DNA of 34,889 nucleotides from contig JAHFGL010000006.1 of assembly GCA_023247445.1 (NCBI GenBank), positions 58,618 through 93,506 on the forward strand, in the 5' to 3' direction. A program made the position numbers and the translations under genes. This DNA comes from Candidatus Omnitrophota bacterium (lineage in GTDB: Bacteria > Omnitrophota > Gorgyraeia > Zapsychrales > Zapsychraceae). Below are positions 11,418 to 19,049 of this stretch, in pieces. How positions within the stretch are numbered: the stretch's first letter is position 1; each line of letters opens with the position of its first letter. Under the pieces are notes generated by a model. It was not told the origin of the DNA. It searched no databases and saw nothing but the letters and a program-made list of their open reading frames with translations.

Positions 11418-11481
11418 TATCCCTCGTTTCATTAATCTTGTAATATTAGAAATATTTTTGATCTTAGAAAGACGAGGGATA
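11418..11481. repeat. imperfect palindrome in the leader of the FIST operon
   Basis: TATCCCTCGT (11418-11427) and ACGAGGGATA (11472-11481) are exact inverted repeats. The sequence between also pairs imperfectly, giving arms of about 30 bases around a central AGA. It lies just upstream of the FIST start and would form a long hairpin in the mRNA leader. There is no T tract, so it is not an obvious terminator. Confidence 0.6.
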
Positions 11482-11531
11482 ATACCGCGCTTTTCCATAA
11501 TAAAATATTGTAAATTTTTGAAACGCGGTAT
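11482..11531. repeat. second inverted repeat in the FIST leader
   Basis: ATACCGCG (11482-11489) and CGCGGTAT (11524-11531) are exact inverted repeats with a 34-base AT-rich spacer. It directly abuts the first palindrome at 11418-11481. A third small palindrome, ACTTT-tct-AAAGT, follows at 11533-11545. Together they make the region readable as similar peptides on both strands, which explains a spurious N-terminal extension of the FIST frame. Confidence 0.5.
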
Positions 11532-11625
11532 AACTTTTCTAAAGTATAACATTTTATGACTTAATCTAAAGTGTTTATCCCAAAATTTGTGGTCAAATTC
11601 TTGGGGAGGAGCAAAGTTTTTGTTA

Positions 11626-11654
11626 TTGACCGGTTTTGGAAATGTGTTAATATT
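11626..11654 (+). promoter_or_regulatory. putative sigma70-type promoter for tRNA-Glu
   Basis: TTGACC (11626-11631) is followed after 16 bases by TAATAT (11648-11653), or after 17 by AATATT. It is on the tRNA-Glu strand and about 80 bases upstream of the tRNA, leaving room for the hairpin repeat in between. Assigned by pattern only. Confidence 0.45.
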
Positions 11655-11663
11655 TTTCAGTCG

Positions 11664-11730
11664 TCAGTTATCAGTTCTAAGCTATCAGCAGCAGCCAGCT
11701 GAAAACTGGGAGCTGATAACTGGTAACTGA
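11664..11730. repeat. intergenic palindromic repeat, TCAGTTA/TAACTGA type (copy 1)
   Basis: TCAGTTATCAG (11664-11674) and a mirrored CTGATAACTGGTAACTGA ending at 11730 form a long imperfect hairpin. Inside it are repeats of AGCT, TATCAG and CAGC. A related element lies at 22184-22247 before rsmI. Such GCTGATAGCTGAAAG-type elements look like a dispersed, non-coding repeat family of this genome. It sits in the leader of tRNA-Glu. Confidence 0.6.
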
Positions 11731-11733
11731 AAA

Positions 11734-11811
11734 GGCCCTATCGTCTAGCCTGGTCTAGGACGTCTGCTTCTCAGGCAGAAAACACCGGTTCAAATCCGGT
11801 TAGGGCTACCA
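11734..11811 (+). tRNA. tRNA-Glu(CTC)
   Basis: Acceptor GGCCCTA (11734-11740) pairs with TAGGGCT (11801-11807), the first pair being G-T. Discriminator A and an encoded CCA follow (to 11811). The D region 'TCGTCTAG...TAGGAC' is typical of bacterial tRNA-Glu. Anticodon stem TCTGC/GCAGA encloses loop TTCTCAG, giving anticodon CTC, which reads GAG. T arm is CCGGT-TCAAATC-CGG-like. The encoded CCA contrasts with tRNA-Leu in this window. Confidence 0.93.
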
Positions 11812-11913
11812 GTCTTCGCTCAAATGCTTTTGCGTTGAGCTACGCCTGGTTTTTAAAATCCGGCGAAGCCAAACACGTTAAGTATTTGGCGAAGACGGAT
11901 CCGGTTAGGGCTA
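11794..11913. repeat. 15-bp direct repeat of the tRNA-Glu 3' end flanking a short structured segment
   Basis: ATCCGGTTAGGGCTA occurs at 11794-11808 inside tRNA-Glu and again, identical, at 11899-11913. Between them lie an inverted pair GTCTTCGC (11812-11819) / GCGAAGAC (11889-11896) and a small hairpin GCTCAA...TTGAGC at about 11818-11840. The arrangement resembles tRNA-end attachment-site duplications or a small tRNA-linked repeat, but no integrase is present. Confidence 0.7.
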
Positions 11914-11930
11914 TTTTTATTAGAATTATC

Positions 11931-13307
11931 ATGCGAAAGATAGTTAAGAAATTCTTGGGGATTTTTGTTTTTATTCTATCTTTTGGAATAATGATTCCTC
12001 TCGGGCATAGTACAGGGAACCTCGCCCAGCCCCTTCCAGTCAAAAATAATACAATCCAGTTGTTGCCTTCAGATAGAATTCTTGTTCTTGCTCCGCATCC
12101 TGATGATGAAGTATTAGGTGCTGGAGGTATTATTGCGCGCGCTAAGAAAATGAACCTCCCCATTAAAGTTGTGTTTCTAACTTATGGGGATAATAATGAA
12201 TGGTCATTTTTGCTTTACCGCAAACATCCTGTCGTCTTGCCAAAAGCGGTGCAAAACATGGGATTGATTAGGCATGCTGAGGCGCTAGCGGCAACGAAAA
12301 TATTGGGTCTTTCACCGGAACAATTAACCTTCTTGGGCTATCCTGATTCGCGCACGTTAAACATATGGAATAATCACTGGGGGGTTAGTCGAGCTGTTAA
12401 AAGTATGCTTACAGAAGTTAGGGCCGTTCCCTATGAAAATGCGTTTAGGCCTAGAGCGCCGTACAAAGGAGAGGAAGTTCTAAAAGATTTAAAAGCGATC
12501 ATCCATGAATTTAAGCCTACAAAAATATTTGTATCCCATCCAGCGGATCGTAATCCCGATCATCGAGCCTTGTATCTTTTTGCGCGCATTGCTTTGTGGG
12601 ATTTGGAAGATGAAATAAAACCAACAGTTTATCCCTATTTGATACATTATAGGAGATGGCCGTTGCCAAGGGGATATCATCCAGAGCAGCTAATTCTTTC
12701 TCCCGATATTTTTAAACAGGAAATTAATTGGCAGACGGTTCATTTAAGTGTAGAGGAAGTTGATCAAAAGTATACAGCGATCAAAAAGCATCGTTCACAA
12801 TATATTTCCAGCGCCAAATATCTTCTTACTTTTATTCGTTCAAATGAATTATTTGGTAATTTCCCCGTCATAAGATTAAATCAAAATGGATCAACACATG
12901 TGGTAGCGTCGCCAATGGGACAGGAGCACGCATCTTTTGTTGGATTAGAAGAAAGATCTGTAAGCATAGAAGATAATAATTTAGTTATTACAATTAATTT
13001 ATCCCGACGCGTTGGAAAAACGGTGGGGGTTTCTTTATATGTTTTTGGATATAGAAAGGACAGAGATTTTGCCCAAATGCCGAAGGTGCATATCAGACTC
13101 GGTGCTTTGGGATATAAAGTTTTTGATCAGAATAAAAAACTTCCGCTCGAGTCAGTTAAGGTAAAGCGTGATCCAAAAGAAATAACAATTAAAATTCCTC
13201 TTCGTTTGATTGGAAATCCTCAAAGAATTTTAACTAATGCACAGACTTATTTGGGCAAGGTTCCGCTTGATTGGGTTTCATGGCGGGAGCTAGAACTTAG
13301 TTTTTAG
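11931..13307 (+). CDS. exported PIG-L/LmbE family deacetylase
   Basis: 458 residues with a signal peptide or N-terminal anchor (about 1-28, 'FLGIFVFILSFGIMIPLG'). The PIG-L domain (about 48-300) has the zinc/catalytic motif 'APHPDDEVLGAGG' (H56, D58, D59, E60) and a later His motif 'SHPADRNPDHRAL'. The family removes N-acetyl groups from sugars such as GlcNAc derivatives. The C-terminal 150 or so residues look beta-rich and I do not recognise them. The ATG at 11931 gives a clean signal peptide; the upstream in-frame extension would be translated from the tRNA repeat segment and is rejected. Being exported, it probably acts on an envelope or extracellular glycan. The next gene, 20 bases on, is also an exported hydrolase. 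Confidence 0.85.
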   Translation: MRKIVKKFLGIFVFILSFGIMIPLGHSTGNLAQPLPVKNNTIQLLPSDRILVLAPHPDDEVLGAGGIIARAKKMNLPIKVVFLTYGDNNEWSFLLYRKHPVVLPKAVQNMGLIRHAEALAATKILGLSPEQLTFLGYPDSRTLNIWNNHWGVSRAVKSMLTEVRAVPYENAFRPRAPYKGEEVLKDLKAIIHEFKPTKIFVSHPADRNPDHRALYLFARIALWDLEDEIKPTVYPYLIHYRRWPLPRGYHPEQLILSPDIFKQEINWQTVHLSVEEVDQKYTAIKKHRSQYISSAKYLLTFIRSNELFGNFPVIRLNQNGSTHVVASPMGQEHASFVGLEERSVSIEDNNLVITINLSRRVGKTVGVSLYVFGYRKDRDFAQMPKVHIRLGALGYKVFDQNKKLPLESVKVKRDPKEITIKIPLRLIGNPQRILTNAQTYLGKVPLDWVSWRELELSF

Positions 13308-13326
13308 TTCTCGAAAAGTTAACTTA

Positions 13327-14865
13327 ATGAAAATATCTTTCCCTCAAAAATTTTTTCTTGTCTTTTTTGGAACCCTTATAACGTTATTTATCCTTGAAGG
13401 TGGATTACGTTTGGGAGGTTTTTTATTTTCTTTGAATCAGCAACGCGGCAACAAGACAGATTTTAGTTCATCAACCGACCAATATCGTATTTTATGTATT
13501 GGCGAGTCGACAACGGCGTTAGGCGATAGCGATTCTTACCCTTCACAGTTAGAAGTTTTTTTAAATAGCCAAGGATTAAAGCAAAAAGTTAAAATTATCA
13601 ATCGAGGGCTTGTGGCTAAGACATCGAATGATATTTTGGCTAGTCTGCCGGTCGATTTAAAAACGTATCAACCACACTTAGTGATTGCTATGATTGGAGC
13701 CAATGATCGTGATAACACGATGCAAGATTCTTTGTGGATTCGGTGGAATGTTTTTTGGGAGCATTTTCGATCGTATAAATTATTTAAATTAGCGTGGCAA
13801 CATTTTAATCACAAAATAAATGATCATAAAGAAGAGCCGTTGATAGAGATCTCAGATCCTTTAATTGATGGATTGGATATAAATCAAGATAGTGAAGAAG
13901 CTTATCGAACGGTTAAAAAAGCATGGCTGTCGACGCAAGTTTTGTCAGCTAAACTACAGAACACAATAAACACCCTTGTTGATCCTGCGCAAAAGAAACA
14001 GAGAATATTAGAATTAATTGAGCTCAGGAGAAGAAATATAATGATGACGGTGTTTTTAGCTGAATATTGTCGCCTTCGTGAACGTTATAAAGAAGCAGAG
14101 GAATATCTTAAAATAGCGATTGGGCAAAATCCTGACAACGCAGCTTTATATCTGGCCTTGGGCCGTTGTTATAGAGAAGATGGAAATTTTAAAGGGGCCA
14201 TTGTGCTGCTTAGAAAATCATTAGAATTAAGTCCAGATTCAGATTTGACCATTATGGAGTTGGGTCGTAGTTATGATGCCGTCGGGGCTGATGAAGAAGT
14301 GTTCAAGGTTTATCAATTGATGATTAATAAAAATGTTAATAATGTGTATTGGTATTATCCAGAAATTGGAACTTGGTTTAAACAACATCAGCATTTCCCG
14401 CAAGCTGAGAAGGCTTTTAAAATGGTTATTCAAAAGAATCCAGAAAGTTATTTCCTTCATAGCCAGTTAGAAGAGGTTCTTTTGGCACAAGGAAAAAATG
14501 AAGAAGCTAAAACTTTTCAAGAAAAAGCAGATTTGTTTAAATATAAGGAAGAATACTATTTCCCACAAACTATAGTAAATTATAATAAAATCGCCGATAA
14601 GGTTTTGACGAGCGGGGCTAGATTAATTTGTATGCAATATCCAATGCGAAACATTGAGCCGCTTAAAAAGATTTTGAATTATCGTAAGGATGTTATTTTT
14701 GTCGCAAATCATGATAATTTTTCACAAGCGGTTAAAAGTCACAGCTATTCTGATTTTTTCACCGATAATTTTGCAAAAGATTTTGGTCACTGTACACGAA
14801 AGGGAAATCAATTGATTGTTGATAACGTTGCACGTGCCATTATGAAGGAAATCTTTTTACAATAG
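13327..14865 (+). CDS. membrane-anchored SGNH hydrolase with inserted TPR repeats
   Basis: 512 residues. An N-terminal membrane helix (about 8-30) is followed by an SGNH/GDSL fold: block I 'CIGESTTALGDS' (nucleophile S61), block II Gly in 'INRG', block III 'IGANDRD' (N126), then residues of about 130-400 dominated by helices with TPR spacing ('NPDNAALYLALGRCYREDGNFKGAI', split here as NPDNAALYLALG and CYREDGNFKGAI), and finally block V 'KDFGHCTRKG' with D485 and H488. The catalytic set is complete, so the TPR array is an insertion between block III and block V. SGNH proteins of this anchored type often remove or transfer O-acetyl groups on surface polymers, and TPRs would bind a partner. Substrate unknown. 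Follows the PIG-L gene closely. Confidence 0.8.
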   Translation: MKISFPQKFFLVFFGTLITLFILEGGLRLGGFLFSLNQQRGNKTDFSSSTDQYRILCIGESTTALGDSDSYPSQLEVFLNSQGLKQKVKIINRGLVAKTSNDILASLPVDLKTYQPHLVIAMIGANDRDNTMQDSLWIRWNVFWEHFRSYKLFKLAWQHFNHKINDHKEEPLIEISDPLIDGLDINQDSEEAYRTVKKAWLSTQVLSAKLQNTINTLVDPAQKKQRILELIELRRRNIMMTVFLAEYCRLRERYKEAEEYLKIAIGQNPDNAALYLALGRCYREDGNFKGAIVLLRKSLELSPDSDLTIMELGRSYDAVGADEEVFKVYQLMINKNVNNVYWYYPEIGTWFKQHQHFPQAEKAFKMVIQKNPESYFLHSQLEEVLLAQGKNEEAKTFQEKADLFKYKEEYYFPQTIVNYNKIADKVLTSGARLICMQYPMRNIEPLKKILNYRKDVIFVANHDNFSQAVKSHSYSDFFTDNFAKDFGHCTRKGNQLIVDNVARAIMKEIFLQ

Positions 14866-14884
14866 AATTCTAAGGAGGAATCTG

Positions 14885-15658
14885 ATGAACAAATTATTCT
14901 TAATTGCGTTGTTGGTTTTAATTCCGCTGCCAGCGCAGGCGAAAGTCATTGGACAAACCATTGAGTATAAACAAGCGGATACTGCGCTCGAGGGATATTT
15001 GGCCTACGATGATGCTATTGATGGCAAACGTCCTGGAATTATTGTCGTGCATGATTGGATGGGCATCAGCGATAATGTCAAAGCGCGCGTGGATATGCTT
15101 GCTCAGTTGGGGTATGTCGCTTTTGCAGTTGATATTTACGGGAAAGATGTTCGGCCCAAGAACACCGATGAGGCGATGGCTCAGGTGAAGCTTTACAAAA
15201 GTGATGTCACTTTGATGCGAGCGAGGGCTTTGGCGGGATTGGATGTTCTTAAGCAAAATTCTTTGGTGGATTCTGCTCGTTTGGCGGCGATGGGATATTG
15301 TTTTGGAGGAACTGTTTCTTTGGAAATGGCTCGAGCTGGTGCCAATTTGCTTGGGGTGATTAGTTTTCACGGTGGGCTTTCTACACCTTATCCCGAAGAT
15401 GCTAAAAATATTAAAGCAAAGGTTCTTGTCTTACACGGAGCGGATGACCCACATGTTTCTTCTAGTGAAATTACGGCTTTTCAAAAAGAAATGAATGATG
15501 CCGGCGTTGATTGGCAGATGGTTTATTATAGTGGTGCTGTTCATGCTTTTACCAGTAAGGCGGCGGGAGATGATAATTCCAAAGGCGCGGCTTATAACGC
15601 TAATGCAGATCGACGGTCATGGGAAGCAATGAAACAATTCTTTGCGGAAATATTTTAA
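14885..15658 (+). CDS. exported dienelactone hydrolase family protein
   Basis: 257 residues with a cleavable signal peptide (1-19, ending 'LPAQA'). The alpha/beta hydrolase core has the Cys nucleophile elbow 'MGYCFGG' (C139), Asp in 'HGADDPH' (187/188) and His in 'GAVHAF' (H220), which is the Cys-Asp-His triad of dienelactone hydrolases. Other DLH marks are 'VVHDWMG' and 'DIYGKDVRP'. Preceded by a strong ribosome site (AAGGAGGAA). The true substrate in such exported relatives is usually unknown; hydrolysis of an ester or lactone is the safe inference. Its stop overlaps the next start (TAATG), so the deaminase is translationally coupled. Confidence 0.9.
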   Translation: MNKLFLIALLVLIPLPAQAKVIGQTIEYKQADTALEGYLAYDDAIDGKRPGIIVVHDWMGISDNVKARVDMLAQLGYVAFAVDIYGKDVRPKNTDEAMAQVKLYKSDVTLMRARALAGLDVLKQNSLVDSARLAAMGYCFGGTVSLEMARAGANLLGVISFHGGLSTPYPEDAKNIKAKVLVLHGADDPHVSSSEITAFQKEMNDAGVDWQMVYYSGAVHAFTSKAAGDDNSKGAAYNANADRRSWEAMKQFFAEIF

Positions 15659-16137
15659 TGAAAACAGATCTTCATAAGAAATATATGCTTATGGCCATTG
15701 CCATGGCCAAGAAAGGAATTCAAAAAGGCCAGACTCCTTTTGGTGCGTGTATCGTCAAGGATGGAAAAGTGTTAAGTTGTGTGCACAATGTTGTTTGGAA
15801 GACAACGGATATTACAGCTCATGCCGAGATCCATGCGATTCGTAAGGCCTGCAGCAAGGCAAAATCTATTGATCTTTCCGGCGCTGTTATTTATTCTACC
15901 TGTGAACCGTGTCCGATGTGTTTTAGTGCTTGCCATTGGGCGAGAATATCAAAAGTTATTTATGGCGCCAACATTTTGGATGCCCAGCGGGTTGGCTTTA
16001 ATGAGTTAACGGTTTCTAATCATAAACTTAAGAAAATTGGGCAAAGCCCAATAGAAATTATTGATGGTTTTTTGAAAGAAGAAAACATAAAGTTGTTTCA
16101 ATTTTGGTCGAATAGAAAAGATAAAAGGGTTTATTAA
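15658..16137 (+). CDS. zinc-dependent nucleoside/guanine deaminase-like protein
   Basis: 159 residues of the CDA/TadA fold. Zinc and catalysis motifs are 'HAEIHAI' (His ligand and proton-shuttle Glu) and 'PCPMCFSAC' (two Cys ligands). The C-terminal 'FQFWSNRKDKRVY' resembles the swapped tail of guanine deaminases (GuaD type) more than the TadA tail, so a free base or nucleoside is the likely substrate and not tRNA. The ATG at 15658 overlaps the DLH stop; a longer in-frame start at 15619 would lie inside the DLH gene and lacks family similarity. No signal peptide, so cytoplasmic. Could be wrongly guessed as TadA by simple domain search. Confidence 0.82.
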   Translation: MKTDLHKKYMLMAIAMAKKGIQKGQTPFGACIVKDGKVLSCVHNVVWKTTDITAHAEIHAIRKACSKAKSIDLSGAVIYSTCEPCPMCFSACHWARISKVIYGANILDAQRVGFNELTVSNHKLKKIGQSPIEIIDGFLKEENIKLFQFWSNRKDKRVY

Positions 16138-16140
16138 CAA

Positions 16141-16785
16141 ATGAAATTAAAATCAAATGGCCTTGTGATTTTTGGTGTTTTCTTTCTTTGTTTAGGATTA
16201 GTGTGGCTTTTTGTCATTTATAAGCGGGGAAGACATTTTTTGGCGGTGGAAGCTCAAACGTATTCACAAAAATATGGAACCCCAACGCTTAGTAACAATC
16301 AAAGGCAAGAAGAAAAACAGGATAGATTAAAGAAAAGATTGTTACTTGAGCAACATATGCCAGAGAATATTCGAAAGACTTATATTCCTTATTTTGGGGC
16401 TATTATTGTTGTCGAGTTGGTGTGTGGTCTTCTTTATGTTCTTTGCGGCCTTTCTCTTTTAAGAGGCTATCCGTTGGGTCGTTGGTTGGTTATCTTGACT
16501 TTATTTGTCGACATGATTCTTAAGAGTTCGGTCGTTATTTATGAAAATTTTATATCCATTCCTTTACAACATATATTTCATCACTATAGTTTAATTTCAA
16601 CTTATTTTTTCCCTGCGGATGATTGGGGTTCACGGTTATCCCTTTATTTGTCGGGCCTGAAGCTAATAGACCATTGTTGTTTTGGTTTTTCTTTTGTTTA
16701 CGTGTCGTATCTACTTGTCACGTTTTTCTTTTTTACTCGACCAAAAATAATCGCTTATTTTCAAACTAAAGGAAAAGAATTATGA
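16141..16785 (+). CDS. hypothetical integral membrane protein
   Basis: 214 residues, family not recognised. Hydrophobic segments at about 7-27, 80-103, 110-132 and 180-202 suggest four membrane helices. A charged, Gln/Lys/Arg-rich linker (about 50-75) lies between the first and second, and a loop with aromatic residues lies between the third and fourth. Aromatic residues are frequent. It starts 3 bases after the deaminase gene and its stop overlaps the lipoprotein start (ATGA), so it is likely made together with the lipoprotein. Confidence 0.7.
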   Translation: MKLKSNGLVIFGVFFLCLGLVWLFVIYKRGRHFLAVEAQTYSQKYGTPTLSNNQRQEEKQDRLKKRLLLEQHMPENIRKTYIPYFGAIIVVELVCGLLYVLCGLSLLRGYPLGRWLVILTLFVDMILKSSVVIYENFISIPLQHIFHHYSLISTYFFPADDWGSRLSLYLSGLKLIDHCCFGFSFVYVSYLLVTFFFFTRPKIIAYFQTKGKEL

Positions 16786-17210
16786 AAAAATATTTTTTGT
16801 TCTTATTGATGTTCGTTATTTCTGGTTGTGTGGCGGTGCGGTTTGAAACAACGCCACCTCAAGAGATATCGAATCAAAAGAAAAACTTAACGAAGATAAA
16901 TACAATTAGAACAGGAACCCAATTGGTTGATGTGATCAGTATTCTTGGGGAAGAAACTCCCATCGGTTATAAGCAAGAAAAATATCCAGGAGGGGCTTTC
17001 TCGCCGATAACGGTTAAGAATCCTTATCGATCAGAAGTTATTAAAGGGAAAACCAAAGAATATTATGTGGCCTATTATTTTGTCGAAATAAAGAAATCAG
17101 ATGATCTTATTGGCGATGATGAGTTGTTACCCCTTGTTTTTGAGGAGGGGAAGTTGATCGGCAAGGGTTGGGATTATTTATTTAAATTAAAGAACCAGAT
17201 TAACTTATAA
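16782..17210 (+). CDS. hypothetical lipoprotein
   Basis: 142 residues. Signal peptide ends in a lipobox, 'VISGC', with Cys17 as the expected lipidated residue. The mature part contains 'NTIRTGTQLVDVISILGEET', which resembles the start of SmpA/BamE-like small lipoproteins (helix followed by 'G.....V...LG.P'), but the match is weak and I do not assign a name. Good ribosome site (AAAGGA). Overlaps the preceding membrane-protein gene by 4 bases. Confidence 0.72.
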   Translation: MKKYFLFLLMFVISGCVAVRFETTPPQEISNQKKNLTKINTIRTGTQLVDVISILGEETPIGYKQEKYPGGAFSPITVKNPYRSEVIKGKTKEYYVAYYFVEIKKSDDLIGDDELLPLVFEEGKLIGKGWDYLFKLKNQINL

Positions 17211-17221
17211 CGACAATTATT

Positions 17222-18148
17222 GTGAATTTTAAATCGTTAATTGCCCACCATCAGTTTCAATATCCTATCAATTGGAGAGAACAATTCGGTCGCTCTGCGC
17301 CTCTGGAGGTGGAGATTGGATTTGGATTAGGGGAAGTGCTTTTTAAAAAAGCGCAGGAATTTCCAAAACGAAACTTTATTGGTTTCGAACAAAATTGGGA
17401 GCGCATCTGTAGGACGCTGCAGCAGATCGATACGGTTCCCTCAATTCAAAATGTTCGTTTACTCAAGGTTGATGCGCGGATTGCCTTCGAGAGGTTTTTT
17501 AAAGAGAAGAGTATTGATACGATTTACTCTTTGTTTCCTTGCCCGTGGCCGAAGAAGGCCCATATCAAACACCGTTTATTTTCTTGTGATTTTCTTAAGC
17601 TGCTTAATAGTCGTTTAAAAAATAGTGGTGCGCTAAAAATTGTTACGGATCATGAGGATTATTTTCATTGGATTTTAGATCAGGCGGATGATACCGGATT
17701 TGCTATCCAAAAAAATAAGATCAGTCCTCGCTATAACACAAAGTTTGAACGTAAATGGTTACTCAAAGGACAAGAAAAGTTTTTTGAGATTAATTTTAGT
17801 AAAAAGCGACATGTGTCGATATCGATAAAAAAGGAGCTTAAATTGAAGTCTTATAGTTTGAAGAATTTTCATTTTGATCGATTTCGAATGGAAAAAGAAA
17901 CCGGAGAAATTTCTGTTATTTTAAAAGATTTTCTTTATGATCCTAAGAAATATAAGGGAATGGCCCATGTGGTTGTGGTTGAGGATTATATGATACAGCA
18001 TTTTTGGATCGCTATTGTTAAGAAGGGAAAAGCGTGGCATGTCGGTCGTGCAGATGGCCAAAGTTTTTTCCAAACACCTGGAATTAACCGGTCGATAGAG
18101 TTGGTTTATCAAGCGGCCCTTAAAACAATAGAGAGTCCGACACCGTGA
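17222..18148 (+). CDS. trmB: tRNA (guanine-N7-)-methyltransferase with extra C-terminal domain
   Basis: 308 residues with a GTG start (17222). The SAM motif 'VEIGFGLGEVL' and 'FIGFEQNWERI' are typical of TrmB, which makes m7G46 in the tRNA variable loop. The signature usually written FPDPWPKKRH is here 'FPCPWPKKAH', so the conserved Asp that contacts the target guanine is Cys107. Residues from about 205 onward form an additional C-terminal domain not found in short TrmB (about 210-240 residues); Aquifex-type TrmB has a comparable long tail. The stop overlaps the next start (GTGA). The identification is firm, but whether methylation activity is retained with Cys107 is uncertain. Confidence 0.85.
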   Translation: MNFKSLIAHHQFQYPINWREQFGRSAPLEVEIGFGLGEVLFKKAQEFPKRNFIGFEQNWERICRTLQQIDTVPSIQNVRLLKVDARIAFERFFKEKSIDTIYSLFPCPWPKKAHIKHRLFSCDFLKLLNSRLKNSGALKIVTDHEDYFHWILDQADDTGFAIQKNKISPRYNTKFERKWLLKGQEKFFEINFSKKRHVSISIKKELKLKSYSLKNFHFDRFRMEKETGEISVILKDFLYDPKKYKGMAHVVVVEDYMIQHFWIAIVKKGKAWHVGRADGQSFFQTPGINRSIELVYQAALKTIESPTP

Positions 18149-18978
18149 AACTTGCGTTGGTTAAACGATTGTTTGTTTTTGTTTCGATTTTCATTCTTCT
18201 TTTTACGTCAACCTCTTTCGCTGCACGGAAAAAAAGAAAAAGTAAACGCGTTTCTTGTCAGGCTGCAATTCTTATGGATAGTTCGAGTGGCCGCAGACTT
18301 TTTGCGAAGAATGCAGACGGTCGAGTTCTTCCCGCCAGCACAACCAAGGTAATGACAGCGATTCTTGTTTTAGAAAAACTTTCTTTGGATGATTATGTTG
18401 TTGTTAAAGAGCGAGCGACCTATGTTCAACCTTCCAAAATTGATATTCGTGCCGGCGAACAATATAAAGTTAGAGATTTGCTGTATGCTCTTTTATTGGG
18501 CTCCGCTAATGATGCAAGCGTTGCTTTAGCCGAAGCTGTGGCTGGTTCAGAGTATAATTTTGTCCAGATGATGAATAAAAGAGCCAAACAATTAGGCGCC
18601 TATCATACAAAATTTGCTAATTCTAATGGGCTTCCAACGCCACGGGTAAGCCAATATACAAGCGCTTACGATATGTATCTTATTTTTCGTAAGGCCATGC
18701 AGTATGCATTTTTTAAAGAAGCCATTAAGTATCGCTATCGAATCATTCACAGCAAGGCTGGACGTAGAATTGTGCTTAAAAGCCATAATCGTCTTTTGTT
18801 TAATGATTGGAAGAGAATGGTTTATGGTAAAACGGGGTATACAAGAACCGCCGGCGCCTGTTTTGTCGGGACGATTCAAAAAGGAAATAACACACTGATT
18901 GTTGGTGTTTTTAATTGTACGAATCGATGGGATTATATTAAATATATTGTGACAAAGTTTGGTGGAGTTGCTCTTTAA
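18145..18978 (+). CDS. D-alanyl-D-alanine carboxypeptidase (S11 family)
   Basis: 277 residues with a GTG start overlapping the trmB stop. Signal peptide about 1-26 ('...LFTSTSFA'). The penicilloyl-serine motifs are complete: S65-x-x-K68 in 'PASTTKVMTAI', S120-x-N122 in 'LGSANDAS' and K229-T-G in 'YGKTGYTRTAG'. It trims the terminal D-Ala from peptidoglycan pentapeptides in the periplasm. It lacks the C-terminal beta domain and amphipathic anchor of PBP5/DacA, so it is likely soluble and DacF-like. A very basic stretch (RKKRKSKR) follows the signal peptide. Confidence 0.93.
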   Translation: MKLALVKRLFVFVSIFILLFTSTSFAARKKRKSKRVSCQAAILMDSSSGRRLFAKNADGRVLPASTTKVMTAILVLEKLSLDDYVVVKERATYVQPSKIDIRAGEQYKVRDLLYALLLGSANDASVALAEAVAGSEYNFVQMMNKRAKQLGAYHTKFANSNGLPTPRVSQYTSAYDMYLIFRKAMQYAFFKEAIKYRYRIIHSKAGRRIVLKSHNRLLFNDWKRMVYGKTGYTRTAGACFVGTIQKGNNTLIVGVFNCTNRWDYIKYIVTKFGGVAL

Positions 18979-19049
18979 CAAATTAAATATTAATGGAATA
19001 ATAAATTCAGTTATGATATTCTTGGTTTCATAAAACGAAAGGATAACTT

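Noticed and set aside
11403-11552. 50-residue N-terminal extension of the FIST protein
   Set aside because: It is translated palindromic sequence; a good ribosome site precedes the ATG at 11402 and similar peptides appear on the opposite strand.
15619-15657. Longer start of the deaminase
   Set aside because: It lies inside the dienelactone hydrolase gene; the coupled TAATG start at 15658 begins at the normal family N-terminus.
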